A DNA stretch of 64,000 nucleotides from Pterobdella sp. o SKG-2022 (taxonomy: Eukaryota; Annelida; Clitellata; Hirudinida; Piscicolidae), in contig OZ038321.1 of the NCBI GenBank assembly GCA_964035795.1, positions 12,620,208 through 12,684,207 on the forward strand. The letters run 5' to 3'. A program made the translations under genes and the position numbers. Under the pieces are notes generated by a model that searched no databases, was not told where the DNA came from, and saw only the letters and a list, made by a program, of their open reading frames with translations. Shown here piece by piece: positions 26,401 to 38,798 of the stretch (within the stretch, counting starts at the first letter, position 1; each line of letters starts with the position of its first letter).

Positions 26401-27953
26401 CTGCGTTTCAGCGCTGCCGTGGCTTTGACTTTACCTTGTTTTTTCAGTTTAAAATATTTTTAAGGCTGATTACTATTCTTCATCTCATATTTGCCTTAGG
26501 TGTCTTCATTGGTTGCCAGCCGCTTTGAAAGCCCGGATCAACTTACTGTGGCTACTGCTACTATTTTCTATTCCACTTAGCGTGCTTATTTATAAGAACT
26601 TTTTTCTATCAGACAGCCTCAAAAGTCATCCAGGTTTTCGAACTCCGGTTTGTGGCTGCACCTGTTTCTTCTAATTTTTTGTCACGCTGCTTTTTTTCAC
26701 ACATTTTTATTACTTATAGAATTTTTTTCATCTCAACCTTTGTTTTTCATTAGTGTATCAAAACCTAAAAGCTAAGTATGACAGATAAAATTTTTAGAAG
26801 TTTTTGATGTAAAACGAAAAAAATTATACTAAAACAGAAATTATCAAATATCGAAAATTAATTAAAAAATCGTAACATATAGCAGATTTTCAAAAAATAA
26901 AAATTCAACGAAATATATAATAATGAAAATCTGTAATAGTAGAAAAACGAAAACTTTAAATCTCAACCGTGATTAGTCACAATTAACCAGCTGAATAATC
27001 AAAGGTTCAATGAAACAAGGTTTCGAAATAAAAATAAAACTAGATAAAAAGTTGAAAAAAATTAATAACAAATGAAAATGAAAACAAAAAATAAAATAAT
27101 TTTGAACAAAATAAAAATGGAAAAACATAAATGTACATTGAAAAAAAGAGCCATGGACGAGTGGATGAATAAAAGCATGATATAGAATAAAAAAATTGGT
27201 GTACTACAAAGGTTTAAAAAATACTGAAAGTAAAAAGTTTCAGAAAACTTTTGTTGAATAGAAATTAATTAAATCGTTTGTTTTTTAAAAGTCATATGTT
27301 AAATAATAGATCATTGTTTCATCTGTGAATGTTTTTCAGTAGACTATGACATAATGGAAAAGCATGATAAAATTGTAAATTATAAACATTTAAAAAAATT
27401 CATTATATAATGTTCTTTGCTCATCATATTGGAAGAGTCTAATTGAAATTTCACCGACCTCTCTGGTTCTTAAGATGCTTTCCTCCTTCAACAGTTTTTC
27501 TCTGTATACAATCTCTCGGAGTTCTTCTTCTCTGTTTTTTATTCTGTTTCAGCAATATTCAATATTAATAATATGTAATGAAGATGGGAGTTAAAATGAA
27601 TGGCGTTAAACTATTAAATATTTAATTGAAATTCTATTTTATTCTAACGAGGATAGTTGACTTGAATCAATGAAACGTTTTTGTAAGTCGATAGAAAACG
27701 GTGTATATGAATAAATTTATTGAATTAGAATTTATGTAAATTTTTAGTGAATCGAAAACTTTAATGTATTTTTTAGAGCAATATACAGATTCAAAAGAAT
27801 CCAGGGTTGATTGATGTGAACGATACAAATCATAAATAGGGTGAAAGCATAAATCAAATGCCAAATGGGGGTTCACTGGTAGAGAAGGAGGGTTTCTTCT
27901 GGTGTCTTGTTTTGTTTCTTACTTCGTCTTTTTTTGGGCGTTTTATTTGACAT
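11481..27953 (-). CDS. CCDC83: CCDC83-like coiled-coil protein, ten exons, minus strand
   Basis: Exons in gene order: 27953-27877 (ATG), 27543-27459, 22318-22249, 19856-19752, 19635-19468, 19187-19096, 14706-14638, 14164-14081, 12405-12336 and 11815-11481 (stop). All have GT/AG borders, every junction keeps phase, and the total of 1155 nt gives 384 residues. The protein starts with a Lys/Arg-rich tail (MSNKTPKKRRSKKQNK), then ETLLLYQIK, then nearly continuous coiled coil. Diagnostic blocks against my memory of vertebrate CCDC83 are the LLxYQ start, YGVDRNDVMKQL (TREDVEEAM in human), IWEYFRDVG (YWEEYKNVG) and LYDNEWLLKEIEL (IWENDWLKKEV), followed by a KNLDLLI block. Human CCDC83 is of similar size and poorly understood. 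Exon 9 and the exon 6 acceptor are the weakest calls; the exon 7 acceptor could be three bases later. The last exon encodes a charged tail I do not recognise. Introns span up to 5 kb and hold most of the LINE fragments listed here; 18460-19090, 19857-20500 and 21450-22248 hold nothing else I recognise. Confidence 0.82.
12070..12089 (+). repeat. (TA)n microsatellite in CCDC83 intron 9
   Basis: About ten TA units. Confidence 0.9.
12690..13860 (+). mobile_element. LINE (RTE-like) reverse-transcriptase fragment in CCDC83 intron 8
   Basis: Plus-strand blocks in order: DVITFIDFKKAFDSIAWSKM (12789; motif A), VMYKNTSAHVMTPEGNT (12901), IDTGVLQRDPLTPFLFI (motif B, with Gly changed to Arg), the catalytic LAFADDIALM (about 13120, intact), VDDFLYLES, and a C-terminal RRGRPSITLKDVLQKD block (about 13700). 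The blocks lie in different frames, so several indels have occurred. The endonuclease is missing. The catalytic aspartates are kept, but the element cannot be functional. Confidence 0.85.
15365..15660 (+). mobile_element. LINE endonuclease domain, N-terminal fragment
   Basis: Reads FRVSSFNVGTMR, then SAETVEKMTRRKVALCCLQET (about 15390-15495), then NSRYKCYG. These match the start of an APE-type endonuclease (the W/FNV..M box and the QET catalytic Glu). The continuation of such a domain is found at 17480 in the same strand. The LINE fragments lying between suggest this element was split by later insertions. Confidence 0.7.
15640..16690 (-). mobile_element. LINE reverse-transcriptase and C-terminal fragment, minus strand
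   Basis: Reading leftwards from about 16690: a block resembling RQFGF..GRST, then KVIEWALRKKMISERLV (near 16430), KAKTRLW, LLANDLALMAKT (near 16255; the expected ADD reads AND), ELKVNFGNAK, and a tail with GVRTKKLMVRFRLDN and SRWLSHV (near 15850). The order is that of a complete reverse transcriptase plus the RW-GHV tail. Multiple frames are used, so it is dead. It is nested in CCDC83 intron 6. Confidence 0.7.
16835..17160 (+). mobile_element. LINE fragment: RT active site followed by a PHD-type Cys/His domain
   Basis: Starts RFFYADDLMVNAQSMDEIL (about 16855; catalytic box intact) and KAWKSEM. It then reads SGCEKWVHK, a stop, C, and FKCARC (17050-17140). This is the C..C..WVHK.C..F.C..C pattern of the zinc-finger tail carried by some animal non-LTR retrotransposons. 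One stop falls inside the finger. Confidence 0.65.
17480..18460 (+). mobile_element. LINE endonuclease C-terminal part and linker
   Basis: Reads GDCNAHIGNEAAKYTY (about 17540; the GD-N catalytic box of APE endonucleases), NHNGALINLFQKN, SGKLWTYLSG and QLDYILINKK (about 17725). An open stretch from 17883 to 18158 follows, with RNRYAELC and KNKINFTENGKVIKQRYK, the usual linker between endonuclease and reverse transcriptase. Stops occur at several points. It is probably the continuation of the fragment at 15365. Confidence 0.7.
20500..21450 (-). mobile_element. CR1/L2-like LINE fragment, minus strand
   Basis: Leftwards from about 21430 the frames give DISAALETVN (motif A), FRPIIFSLYT (motif B remnant), and LTDDITSFTYVSYLDSRFSL (about 21165; catalytic pair kept), then GVAFDSTSLAIV. 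It is heavily decayed. The left end is uncertain; an 86-residue open stretch at 20508-20768 may be part of it. Confidence 0.55.
22974..23160 (+). mobile_element. tRNA-derived SINE, copy 2
   Basis: A tRNA-like head at 22974-23046 begins GGCCTGCATAGCTT and ends TTGGGCCA. It is followed by cacagtgtgtt, ttttagcaagcg and an AT-rich tail. The same blocks in the same order follow the head of copy 1 at 5055. The two copies are diverged, so the family is old. It lies in CCDC83 intron 2. Confidence 0.65.
23215..24225 (+). mobile_element. CR1/L2-like LINE, degenerate 3' half
   Basis: Reads SSVLEPILFTSYTLLM (motif B), YQFADDIA (about 23330, catalytic box intact), a LNYCNS block near 23730, and HVPRLWNSFSP (near 24050). 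It ends with LSQSFENS and a tail (tttgtaaattgcgcgct) shared with the element ending at 42155. The antisense of 23904-24158 is open and looks like coiled coil but is a shadow of this element. Confidence 0.75.
25057..25082 (+). ncRNA. Hammerhead-ribozyme-like core, copy 1, in the Penelope-like terminal repeat
   Basis: CTGATGA (25057-25063) is followed by T, the stem GAAAC/GTTTC around a four-base loop, then GAAA (25079-25082). This is the conserved core order of a hammerhead ribozyme. Penelope-like elements are known to carry such motifs in their terminal repeats. Stem II has one unpaired T before it, and stems I and III are not clear by eye, so activity is not claimed. Confidence 0.5.
25592..25618 (+). 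ncRNA. Hammerhead-ribozyme-like core, copy 2, decayed
   Basis: TTGATGA, T, the stem GTAAG/CTTAC around a five-base loop, then GAAA. Against copy 1 the stem bases differ but still pair, and the flank (gcttcg) is shared. The core C has become T, which would be expected to inactivate a hammerhead. Confidence 0.45.
26310..26760 (+). mobile_element. CR1/L2-like LINE 3'-end fragment
   Basis: At about 26490-26520 the reading is RCLHWLPAAL, the LHWLP motif downstream of the reverse transcriptase in CR1/L2 elements. The block from about 26633 on (ggttttcgaac, then ggtttgtggctgc) is closely matched at 41890, showing one repeat family. No long frame survives. Confidence 0.65.
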
Positions 27954-30900
27954 TTTAATAATTTTCTAAACAGTAAAATTATGAATATTTAACAGGTTCA
28001 TTTTTAGGTTAAAATATTGTTGAAAAATCTATTATGACAATACACGTTTTATTTCTTCTTTTGCAAAATACTAGAAATTGATTATTTTTAAGCTAAAATT
28101 TTAAAAGTAAGTTTCAATAGTGAAAGTCTTTCTATAATATAACTTCGAATTCTGTTATTAATCAATACAGCTTTCAACTCCGATCAAAACCCAAATTTAT
28201 ATCCTTTAAAGACTTTTCACTTTTATGCAATTTTTCTCCAATTTCATTCAAACTTATTTCTTTTATGTTCAACTGAATTAAAATAATTGAAAACTTTTTA
28301 TTTCTCAAACCAATACCTATGAGTCTAATTTTAAACTTTTCTGTATTCTAAATTTTGTTTAAAACTGTTTTGAATATGCAACTATTTTTAATATTTCTTT
28401 ATTGATATTTTTGTATCCTGCCAACATTACTTCAAAATGAGTTCATAAACTTGCATTCACACGCGTTTTCAACACGAAACCTTGGTGTTAATCTTTTTCT
28501 GTAACCATGACGACGTCTTTATGAACACAACAAAGGAATTTTAATTTTATAACTATATTTTGAAAATTAAACGGAGAAAAAAGCTGAAATTTGTTTTAGT
28601 TATTTTTTAGAATTTCAAAAATATAGTTAGATACAGCTTATGCTTGAAAATTAGCTTCATTAAAGCCACTGGTTGGAATTTATGTGGCGCTAGCTTGTCG
28701 AAAACGATTTGGAAAAATGAATGAACAAATAATTTGATTTCGTTTCTTTCTTTTCGTTGTTATTTTTACTAATTCAGCATTATCATCATTCACATTTTCA
28801 TCGAATATTGATATCTTTTTCACTTTATTTCATCAATGTTTATATCGCTTCTATTACTTTCATACAGTAACACACACATACGACAGTTGATAGGCTGTGT
28901 AGCATGAGCAGATATATAAATTTGGGACTTGCAAAAAAAAACTTATATTGTGAGTTGGAATTGAAAAAAAAACTTTGAATAGTAGTAATATAATTGTTTC
29001 TGAAGTTCAGCTTGATATAAGTTTTATTTTTAAAACTGATTTTAAAATTTTTTGAATAACTTTGAGATTTTTTTGTCACATTTTTTCCATTGAAAACATC
29101 TTATATTTCAAACTTGAAGTTGAGTTTTACAATTATTGAAGAGTAAAACTTAAACGATTGATAGTATCAAATTATCCATACATCTCAAAAGCTCTTCAAT
29201 ACTTTAATTTTGATGTAATATTTTTGAAGACTGGCTATTGTTTACAATAAAAACAAACGTTTAGGATAGTGTTACCATTTTCATATTTGCTCAAAGAGCT
29301 GTCAAAAATTTAATCTAAAACTAAGTTTGAGAAGAAGCGTGGATTTAAATAACATTCATTATTTGTATTTTTCTCTGAAAGTTCTTCAAATTTTGTCACT
29401 TTTGAATCAAGGTTCGTCAACTAAGTCAATTCATGCATTATATCATATATTGTCAATTATTGAGTTTAATTTGAATTTCATACCTATTTTTCACCTTAAT
29501 TTATAAGGAGATTCGTGGTTTTAAAAAAAAACTTCAAACTTTAGTCATTTATTTTTAAATCTTGAAGAAAATATTATTCTTCACTCATATAGTTGTAAAT
29601 TAAATTCAATCATAACAACTATATTGCTTTGAAAAGACGTATACTAACAAACTTAAAGTGTGATAATTAAGTTTATCAACTTCAAGTTAAATTTTTGAAT
29701 AATTGAAATATTAACGGCCTATTTTATCTCCAAAAATTGAAAGCTTTTAGAGAAATTTCTTTTTAAAAACTAAACTAGTACTTTCATTGAGCTTATCTCT
29801 TACATAAATTATTACTTACAATGAATAATGAATGAGTCTGAAACATCCTTTGTTTTAAAAGTATCAGCAAAAAAACAACAAAAAAATTATATAATGCGGA
29901 AGACCTTTTTAAAAAATGTAACCACACTCATACAATATGAATTAGGATCTGTAGATTCAATGTTACTGAAGTGAATTGGGTGAAAGTGGTTCATAGGTTG
30001 AAGTTTCATTCCTTTCATTTGAATAATAGCAATCAAGTCTATTTATTGCTTCAACACGTGACATAGCAGAGTTTGAAGTTTAAAGTTGATTAAAAGATTT
30101 CGAGAAAATTATTTTTTAAAAATTTGTCTTATTCGGGTTTTCATTCCATTTTAAAAATTTTTTGCTATTTTCTTTACATAGTTTTTTTTTGAAAAAGTAA
30201 CTTCCAGTTTTTTTTAAAAACATTTCTATAACTTTCACTTTTCAATTACTTTGAAACATATGTTTTTAATAATTTTTTTAAAAATTAGGAAATCTTTACA
30301 TCTTTAATTATTGAAAATTGTTTGGTAATTTGCTAATATGTGCCTCTATTTAAATAAATGATCAGCACTCTTGAAAAGTAAATTTTTCAGAATCATCATC
30401 GGAAGTATAACTAATGAGTAAAAATTCTTTGAAAGGAACAGACAAAGTTAAATTGAAATTCATTTAATATTTCAATTGTTCCAATTATATATTCATGGCG
30501 TGGAGGTAAATTAGTGGTAAATAGTGGCTTTAAAATAGTACTGTTGCATCAAAAAATTGATATCCTCGACGAATGAAAACTGCAAAAGTGTTCATTAAGT
30601 TTTTAATTCTTTATGTTTAGCTTGAAGGTTTTATATAAAGTTCATTTCATACACTAATTTTTTTTTTTCAAATAAATAGTATTAAGTTTAATTCGATAAC
30701 TTCTGAAATGTGTAACAAGGTTTTAAACAATAGATTTCAAGTATGGTTGAAATTTCATTACACAAATTTCATTCCAGTATTAGGTCCAAAGCTTAAATTT
30801 CTTTGAAAAAACAAAAAGTTGGGACTTTATAGTTTGGCTAATTCTTGCTTAGCATAATTTTTAATTTTTTAGCACATCATTGAAGTAGATAGTTCTCAAA

Positions 30901-31494
30901 TAATAATTCGTTAAACGTTATAACACGATCGTATATTTTATATAGAAAAATTTACAACGAACCGGGAGCAGCGTAATATAAATACAGATCATGTTTGAAA
31001 ATTTTGAAGTTCTGCGATAAATCTCAGTTTTTCTTTTTCACACTAGGTTAGACAACTTGCGCATCATTTGTATGCAAGGCTGAGCACATGATATAAGGAC
31101 ATTAGCGCTCTTAAACTTCTTTTGTATTAAAACCTCAATAGGGTTTTGATATGTGGCTCATAATTTTTTTTTGCATTTTTTCAAAATATGTAATTACATC
31201 ATATATTTATATGTTAAATAAATTATTAACTAAAATAAGCCCTTCATCGTGAGAGATCTGAAACCTTGTTCAAAAAGGCATTTTAATAAGAGTAAAAACC
31301 ATATTTTGTTAAAAAAATTTCATTCAAAATAAATCTAAGCTTCAACGTATAAAGTTAGTTTAAAGCCTTTTAATTCACATTTATATTTAGTTTATAGCAT
31401 TTTAATTAACTTTATTCACGCGTAATCCTTTGAAATATCTATATTAACAACGGCTTTCATTTTTTGACTGCTCCCACCTGTAACAATACATCAG
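27954..31494. other. Spacer upstream of the CCDC83-like gene
   Basis: Should hold the CCDC83-like promoter just right of 27953. A GC-richer patch at 28655-28720 has no convincing frame. The rest is AT-rich with no recognised gene or repeat. Confidence 0.35.
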
Positions 31495-33149
31495 TCAATA
31501 CAAGTAGCCCTTAAATACCAGGCTACTACTTAAGCTTAAACTTCTTTTCTCCGAATAAATGTTAAAGTTTGGAATCGTTCTCATCAAATGAACTATTTGT
31601 TGGTGGCCACCATACGCCAATAGAAAAGACTCAACAGTTTTGTTGAAACTTTCATATCCTTTAAGATGATGTGTCAGCACTTTCGGTATAAAAATTCATA
31701 ATGAAGCTAGGTTTGAAATAAACTTCTATATATTTGAAAGAACAAGACTTTTTCCCAATTTCATAGTTTGATCAATTGGAAATGTTACTTCCAAATTATA
31801 TCAACACAACCAGGGATGTATTTTATCGTCTGTTCTGAGCTTGAAGTTTTTATTTGATGGATTAGGATTGATATCTCTCAAAGCTAGCTCAATAATAATG
31901 TTAATATCATGTTTTCAAAAGATATATGCTATTTTATCTTATTATTTTTCTAAGACTGTAATGTCTAAAGTTAATAAAATATTCGAAAGCAAAATAATAT
32001 AAAAGCGTCTGCATAAAGACTCATATCATATTTATTATAGTTTACTTATTTATATCATAATGTTTGTTGGGTATTCATAATACAGAGTTCAAAATACACC
32101 TTTGAAGTACATTGATAAAGTGAGATTTGAATTTGAAACTACATTTATGAATGCTTTTAGTCTTATAATATGAAAAAAATGTCTCATAAGTTCCTGGTAT
32201 TAGTGGCAAAATCTATATCGGTTTGTTTTATAATTAATGAAATAGAATTTTTTCAATTGAAAGCTTTGCTGTAACTTAAAAATTGGTTTTCTTATATAAT
32301 TTTATTAAACCATGGCAGATAGATTTGTTTTTGAGCATTCATTTGAGTTTAGTGCCACATATTAATTCGTTTCCGATGGAAAAAAAAAAGATTTTGTATT
32401 TTTCATCGTTTTTCTAAACTCAAGATTCGCTGAATAATCATTAAACTAGTCTAATAAATTAATTTTTTTTCCGCATTCACCATTTATAGTTAAAATTATG
32501 CTCACATCGGTACTTTAAAAGGCTAATTAAATTGAAAATATCATAAAATTTTTCGCCAGCATTTTGATACGTTTTTTGTTAAGTTTCGAATACTCAAAAA
32601 ATTGTATTAATTTCGCCACATTTACAACAAACTTCATATTCTCATTTTAGGTTTTCTTGAAGTTAATTGTTTTTATACAGTTTCAACTGTTTCCAACTTC
32701 CTATTGTTATTAATATTTAATTTTAATCATTTCCAATGTCAGTTTTTACTTATTTGTATTTATTTCGTTGTTTGATTTAGCCCATAAAACTTTTGGTATA
32801 AAACTGAAATAATAAAACATGTAACAAATGTATTCATTATGAATAAACAAAGCCGTATTATGCTGAACCTCAATAAATAATATTTGAAATCATATTAATT
32901 ATGAAAAAGTAAGTAAAAAAACTGACTATCGACTCGTTTATGGAAAGAATCTTTTGGGACTAATTCTTCAGGCTTATCATTTAGACTGTGAACTTCAATA
33001 TTGTTCACAAGATGTTTTACGTCATTTTCCACGTTCTTGCCAACAGGGAGCATGATGTTTGATGTGAAGTATTTTTTCATAATTTCACGAATTAATTTTA
33101 TTGCATTTGGAAAAATTACTTCAATTTCATTTTTCAAAAACATTTTTTC
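31495..33149 (-). CDS. Unidentified gene, two phase-compatible exons, minus strand
   Basis: Exon A, about 33149-32926, reads FLKNEIEVIFPNAIKLI, then NIMLPVGKNVENDVKHL, then EELVPKDSFHKRVD. It has an AG acceptor right after an in-frame TGA and a GTCAGT donor. Exon B starts near 31680 after an AG and reads LTHHLKGYESFNKTVESFLL, then AYGGHQQIVHLMRTI, then FNIYSEKR. Exon A ends in phase 1 and exon B opens in the matching phase. The frame of B ends at a TGA at 31495, so B may be the last exon, or may be spliced further. Composition is protein-like and unlike the flanks. I do not recognise the family. Any 5' exons would lie right of 33150. Confidence 0.45.
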
Positions 33150-34007
33150 ACCTCAAAATAAATTGAGCTAATAAATATGCTTAGTTACTGTAAAGGTTCA
33201 AAAAAAGCCAAAAACAGGGAATTCAGTCAAGTTATATATTATCACTTTCTATTAATTATTTAACTAACAGGTATTTCCAAAAAATTGAATTAAATCTACA
33301 AACATCATTTGTCTAATTTTCTCAGCTTGTCTTTTCAAAGATGGCGTATAAAGAAAATAGTTTGAAATTTGTAATTACTTGTGATTTTTCTGTTTTTTAA
33401 ATTTAATAATTTAGATTCCGGTTAAAATTTGAAAAACAGTTTTTTTAACAAAAATGAGCTTAATTAATTAAATGCAGGTTCACATTATTATGTTACAAGT
33501 TTCTTTCATATTTTAAATATACATTCTTCAAGTGCAATGAAACTTGTAAAAACTTGAAAAGTGATTTTTATAAATTTTTTTAAACTTTCACTTTATTTCT
33601 TAGTTTCAAGTTAGTCACATGATTATTCCAGTTTCTCTTAGCACCTACAATAGATGAAGAAGTCTAATTAAAATCGTGCTAAAAGCCAATCAAATCTAAT
33701 TAACAAATCAAATTAAACTGAAAGATAGCATGGTAAATTTTCAATGATCAAATCTTTTTTCAATTTTTTTTTTCAAAGATTTTTATTCTCATTCTTTTAA
33801 ATATTGAGATATTTCGTTAATTCTTTCATAGCTTATACTGTTTCAGACATAATCAATATGTTTTTTATATTTTGCTATAGATTCGCATTCAAGAAAAACC
33901 CTGTTATGACATCTATGTATTATATACAAATGTTCATTAAGTGAACCTTCTGCTATTTGAGGTTTTTTTGTTATAAAAGTTTTATAATATTTTTAAATAC
34001 TTCTTTA
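33150..34007. other. AT-rich spacer left of the piggyBac relic
   Basis: No exon or repeat recognised. It would contain upstream exons or the promoter of the unidentified minus-strand gene if that gene is real. Confidence 0.3.
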
Positions 34008-34139
34008 CTAACCCGTTTGTGCCCAAAATGCTAATGGCAGTAATTTTTTATTGAAATTTTTGTTCTTACCTTGAAACAACTTCACAAAATACAAAAAAAT
34101 AGATTTTAATTTTGACAAAAAATAAGCCAGATACAGGGT

Positions 34140-34182
34140 GATCTCATATGAGAACAATGGGCACAAGTGTTAGCAACTGGGC
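34140..34182 (+). repeat. Inner inverted repeat, left arm, of the piggyBac relic
   Basis: Begins gatctcatatgagaac and continues with aatgggcacaagtgttagca. It is nearly identical, inverted, to 35181-35223. Confidence 0.85.
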
Positions 34183-35180
34183 TTTTAATCGTATAGCATT
34201 AAAAAGGGTAGTTTGAAGGTTTTAATTCACTTTAATTTTACTTTTAAAACCAAAATATAAAAATATTTTATACGTGAATAACATTCCTCAAAAAGTTCTG
34301 AAAAAATATTAATGATTTTTCACTGTTTGCTCCAATATTCAACTAACAGAAAACGAAATTTCACAGGTAATAAAAGAAAAACTCATCGAATTTTTTGAAA
34401 ATAAAAATTCTCATTCATATTTGAGATTAATATATGAAAAAAAATGTAAGATAAGCTCAAAGTAACCGTGAATTTTTCCAAAATGTCCGTGGTCTAGCGG
34501 TGCATGGCTTGTTTTGGCATCTTATTTGTTCATTTCTAGTTGTTATAATATGTCCTTGAAGATTGAAACGGGCATTATTAGGAACGTGTGAAGGCCTTGA
34601 ACAGTTGTACTTTTTGATTTTTCATTGCCTAAATGCAGAATTTTTGAAGCAAATCTGTTTTAGGGCATGTGTATCACTTTCCTCGTTTGGCCAATTACAG
34701 ATTATCTGAAAGTTTATTACTGTCATGCCTAGTATTCTTTAAACATTGGCTAATATCATTTTTAACTTTTATTGTTGTGGCATATTTGCTTGCCTAACAA
34801 AAGTCCTTATCCACTTCACACATTTTTGAGCTAAATGTTTCAAATACATTAGGCCGTAAAAAACTTATGGTCTTGTTGTAGGTTTATGCGTTGATCTGAT
34901 AAGTTTTCACCACAATACAGATTAAAGTTGGAGCAATAGCTTGAAGAACCGCACAATGCCCAAAATTTGTAGCCAAATATATTTGTCTTGTTCCTAATAA
35001 ACTGTTTGAGTGCGTGATATACGAAGTCTTTTATGAAAGTTTGTATCACTCAATTATATATACAAACTAGGATTTACAAAAAAATGTTTTTCTCATTTGT
35101 TTTAGTATTTTTTTTACTTTTTTTAATTGTCACTTTTTTAAAAATGAAACTCCACTAATTATAATGTTTCAGTGTAAAAC

Positions 35181-35223
35181 GCCCATTTGCTAACACTTGT
35201 GCCCATTGATCTCATATGAGATC
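35181..35223 (-). repeat. Inner inverted repeat, right arm, of the piggyBac relic
   Basis: Inverse of the left arm with two or three differences. The end holds the perfect palindrome gatctcatatgagatc. A further copy of the palindrome plus the gggcacaa block is at 35544-35570, beside the right terminus. Confidence 0.85.
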
Positions 35224-35580
35224 AGCAACTTTTAATGCTTTTTATTCTGTTAATTTTTTATGTATCTCAGGTTTCAAAATTTTATAGTATTAAATAAAGA
35301 TAACTTAAAAATATTTTATTTTGTTCCAAAATAAAAATAAATTATTATGCTTTAATTAAATATTTTTCGATAAACGCCCATAAAAGTGAAATTTGGACAA
35401 TTTTGAGCTTAAATATGACAAAATTAAAAATAAAAATTCCAGAAAAATAAATTTAATATTGAAGATAAAACCCTAGTTGATAAAAAAATTAAATGGATTT
35501 GGATAAATATGAACCAAGAATTAGTAAAACTATTAGATATGAGTGATCTCATATGAGATCAATGGGCACAAACGCGTTAA

Positions 35581-36838
35581 AGAATGTTTACTAATTAATT
35601 TCCACTTTTTCATAACTATAAAGGGATAATGCTGAATCAAAATATTAGTTTCAAGCTCATTTATTAATATTAATTTTAAAATATTCAATAGAAAGTTTTT
35701 ATTGCCTTTCCATGTGTTATCTACTTTCAAATCGCATTTCAATTTTATTCTGGAATAAAACTTGAATTCAAAAGTTAAAAGAAAAACTTATCACTAATAA
35801 ATACTAGTATAAACACAAAAAAAATTTCGATAAAATAGGATTTTATATGATGATATGAATAAGGTTATGAATAAAACGATGAGTGGATTACGTAAAAATA
35901 TAATAAAATATATTGAAACACATGATCCATCGAGCTGGTCAAATGCACCAAAGGCAAAAAAACACAAAAATCATTTGATGTTGTTAGACACTGAAGTTCT
36001 ATCAATCATTTTTCATGAAATTTATTTCTTTCGTTCACTCTGTTTGCATCTAATTGGTTTGTCCATTTTTTTCTATTTTTTCGTTTTTTTTTAATTTTTT
36101 TTTCAAGGTTTTTAATTTTATTTTTAAGATTACTTCACGAAGCATAAAAAAGTCATTTTTTATTAACTTTTAGTAATTCACTTTGCGTATCTTAAAACGC
36201 TTATTTCGACCCTAGAAACTTTTAAACACACTTTTGTGCCTTGAACTAAGATCATGATTTCATGTATGCCTTAATAAAATTTGTTATAACACTATCTTCA
36301 TTACTTTATTCAGCAATTGATTTTCTATATGACATTTTATTTTCAATTCTATTCAATTTTGCTGGGAAAGTTATATCCTCATAAACGATTTTACTCAGTT
36401 TTTTATTTTTATTTCTATTTTGATTTATCTGAATAGATGATACTGAATGCAGTTTTATATGCTGTTGACGTCGTTATTTTTTCTTTGTTGAGAATACAAT
36501 ATATTGACATTAATCAAATTAATGAAAGCAAGATTTGAAAGAAGATAAAATTCTGGCAATATCTACAGAAAAAAATGTAATCATTTGATCTTAATATTTT
36601 TTCACCATCATCAAAGCATCTGATGACGACTTGTTAAAAAAAAAAAAATTTCTTCTCAAATCAATTTTTTTGTATGTATTTTTATTGAAACCATTTATGA
36701 AATACTGTGATAAATTACAATACAACCTTCAGAGTTTGCAAGATATACGACATAACAGCGGCTGAAGAATCGTCAAACAGCTATAAAAAAGCTTTAAAGA
36801 TCAAATCTGTCATTTCCAAGTGACCAAATAACATCACC
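35581..36838. other. AT-rich spacer
   Basis: No gene, RNA or repeat recognised. Short open frames here have random-looking composition. Confidence 0.35.
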
Positions 36839-36998
36839 ATGACAAGCAACGAAAAAACCGCCATTTTTAGTGAGTTTAAAAACAAATTATTTTTTACATC
36901 TATGGCCCCGAAAGAGGATCCATCACCCAGAAATGCTCTAGCCCCTAAGAACAACCGCCTCAAACCTCATCACAAAAGAAACCAAGAACGAGTCACTA
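36839..36998 (+). CDS. Candidate first coding exon of an unidentified or synaptotagmin-like gene
   Basis: ATG at 36839 in the context atcaccATG (A at -3) opens MTSNEKTAIFSEFKNKLFF, then APKEDPSPRNALAPKNNRLK, and a basic stretch. Base composition is clearly richer in GC than the flanks. A GTTGGT donor after 36998 would end it in phase 0, which fits the next candidate exon at 38691. Without splicing the frame runs into the TCTA array and stops at 37021. I do not recognise the peptide. It has no membrane segment, which a synaptotagmin N-terminus should have, so its link to the downstream gene is a guess. Confidence 0.35.
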
Positions 36999-37021
36999 AC
37001 GCTGTTGGTCAATTTATCTAA

Positions 37022-38690
<1,669 letters not shown>

Positions 38691-38798
38691 CACCCTTCAA
38701 ACCACAATCAACGTTACGATAGTTCTCCGACCAAAGAACCTGAACCATTATGTATATTTCCATGCTGTGGTAGAGGCAGTTTGCTCATCATGTGGATG
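38691..38798 (+). CDS. Candidate exon, possibly 5' part of the synaptotagmin-7-like gene
   Basis: A GC-richer block between a strong acceptor (caacccccaccag) and a consensus donor (GTAAGT). It is exactly 108 nt, phase 0 to phase 0. Frame 1 reads HPSNHNQRYDSSPTKEPEPL, then CIFPCCGRG, then LLIMWM. Frame 2 is also open. Phase 0 fits both the candidate exon at 36839 and the exon at 46911, so the three could be one transcript. The CxxxCC cluster beside a hydrophobic run is reminiscent of palmitoylated linkers, but this is not proof. Confidence 0.45.

Larger units (their letters stand above)
34012..35576 (-). mobile_element. piggyBac-like DNA transposon relic with inverted repeats
   Basis: The ends are CCCGTTTGTGCCCA at 34012-34025 and its inverse TGGGCACAAACGCG at 35563-35576 (13 of 14 match). 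They are flanked by CTAA on the left and TTAA on the right; TTAA is the piggyBac target site. The minus-strand frame at 35049-34849 reads LKQFIRNKTNIFGYKFW, then NFNLYCGENLS. That is the KxFIR.KP..FGYK.W and Y.G pattern of piggyBac transposases. Only about 66 residues are uninterrupted. An inner inverted pair of about 43 bp (34140-34182 and 35181-35223) carries the palindrome GATCTCATATGAGATC, found again at 35544. Confidence 0.8.

Noticed and set aside
34488..34530. tRNA-like A box (gtggtctagcggt) inside the piggyBac relic
   Set aside because: No B box or cloverleaf follows.
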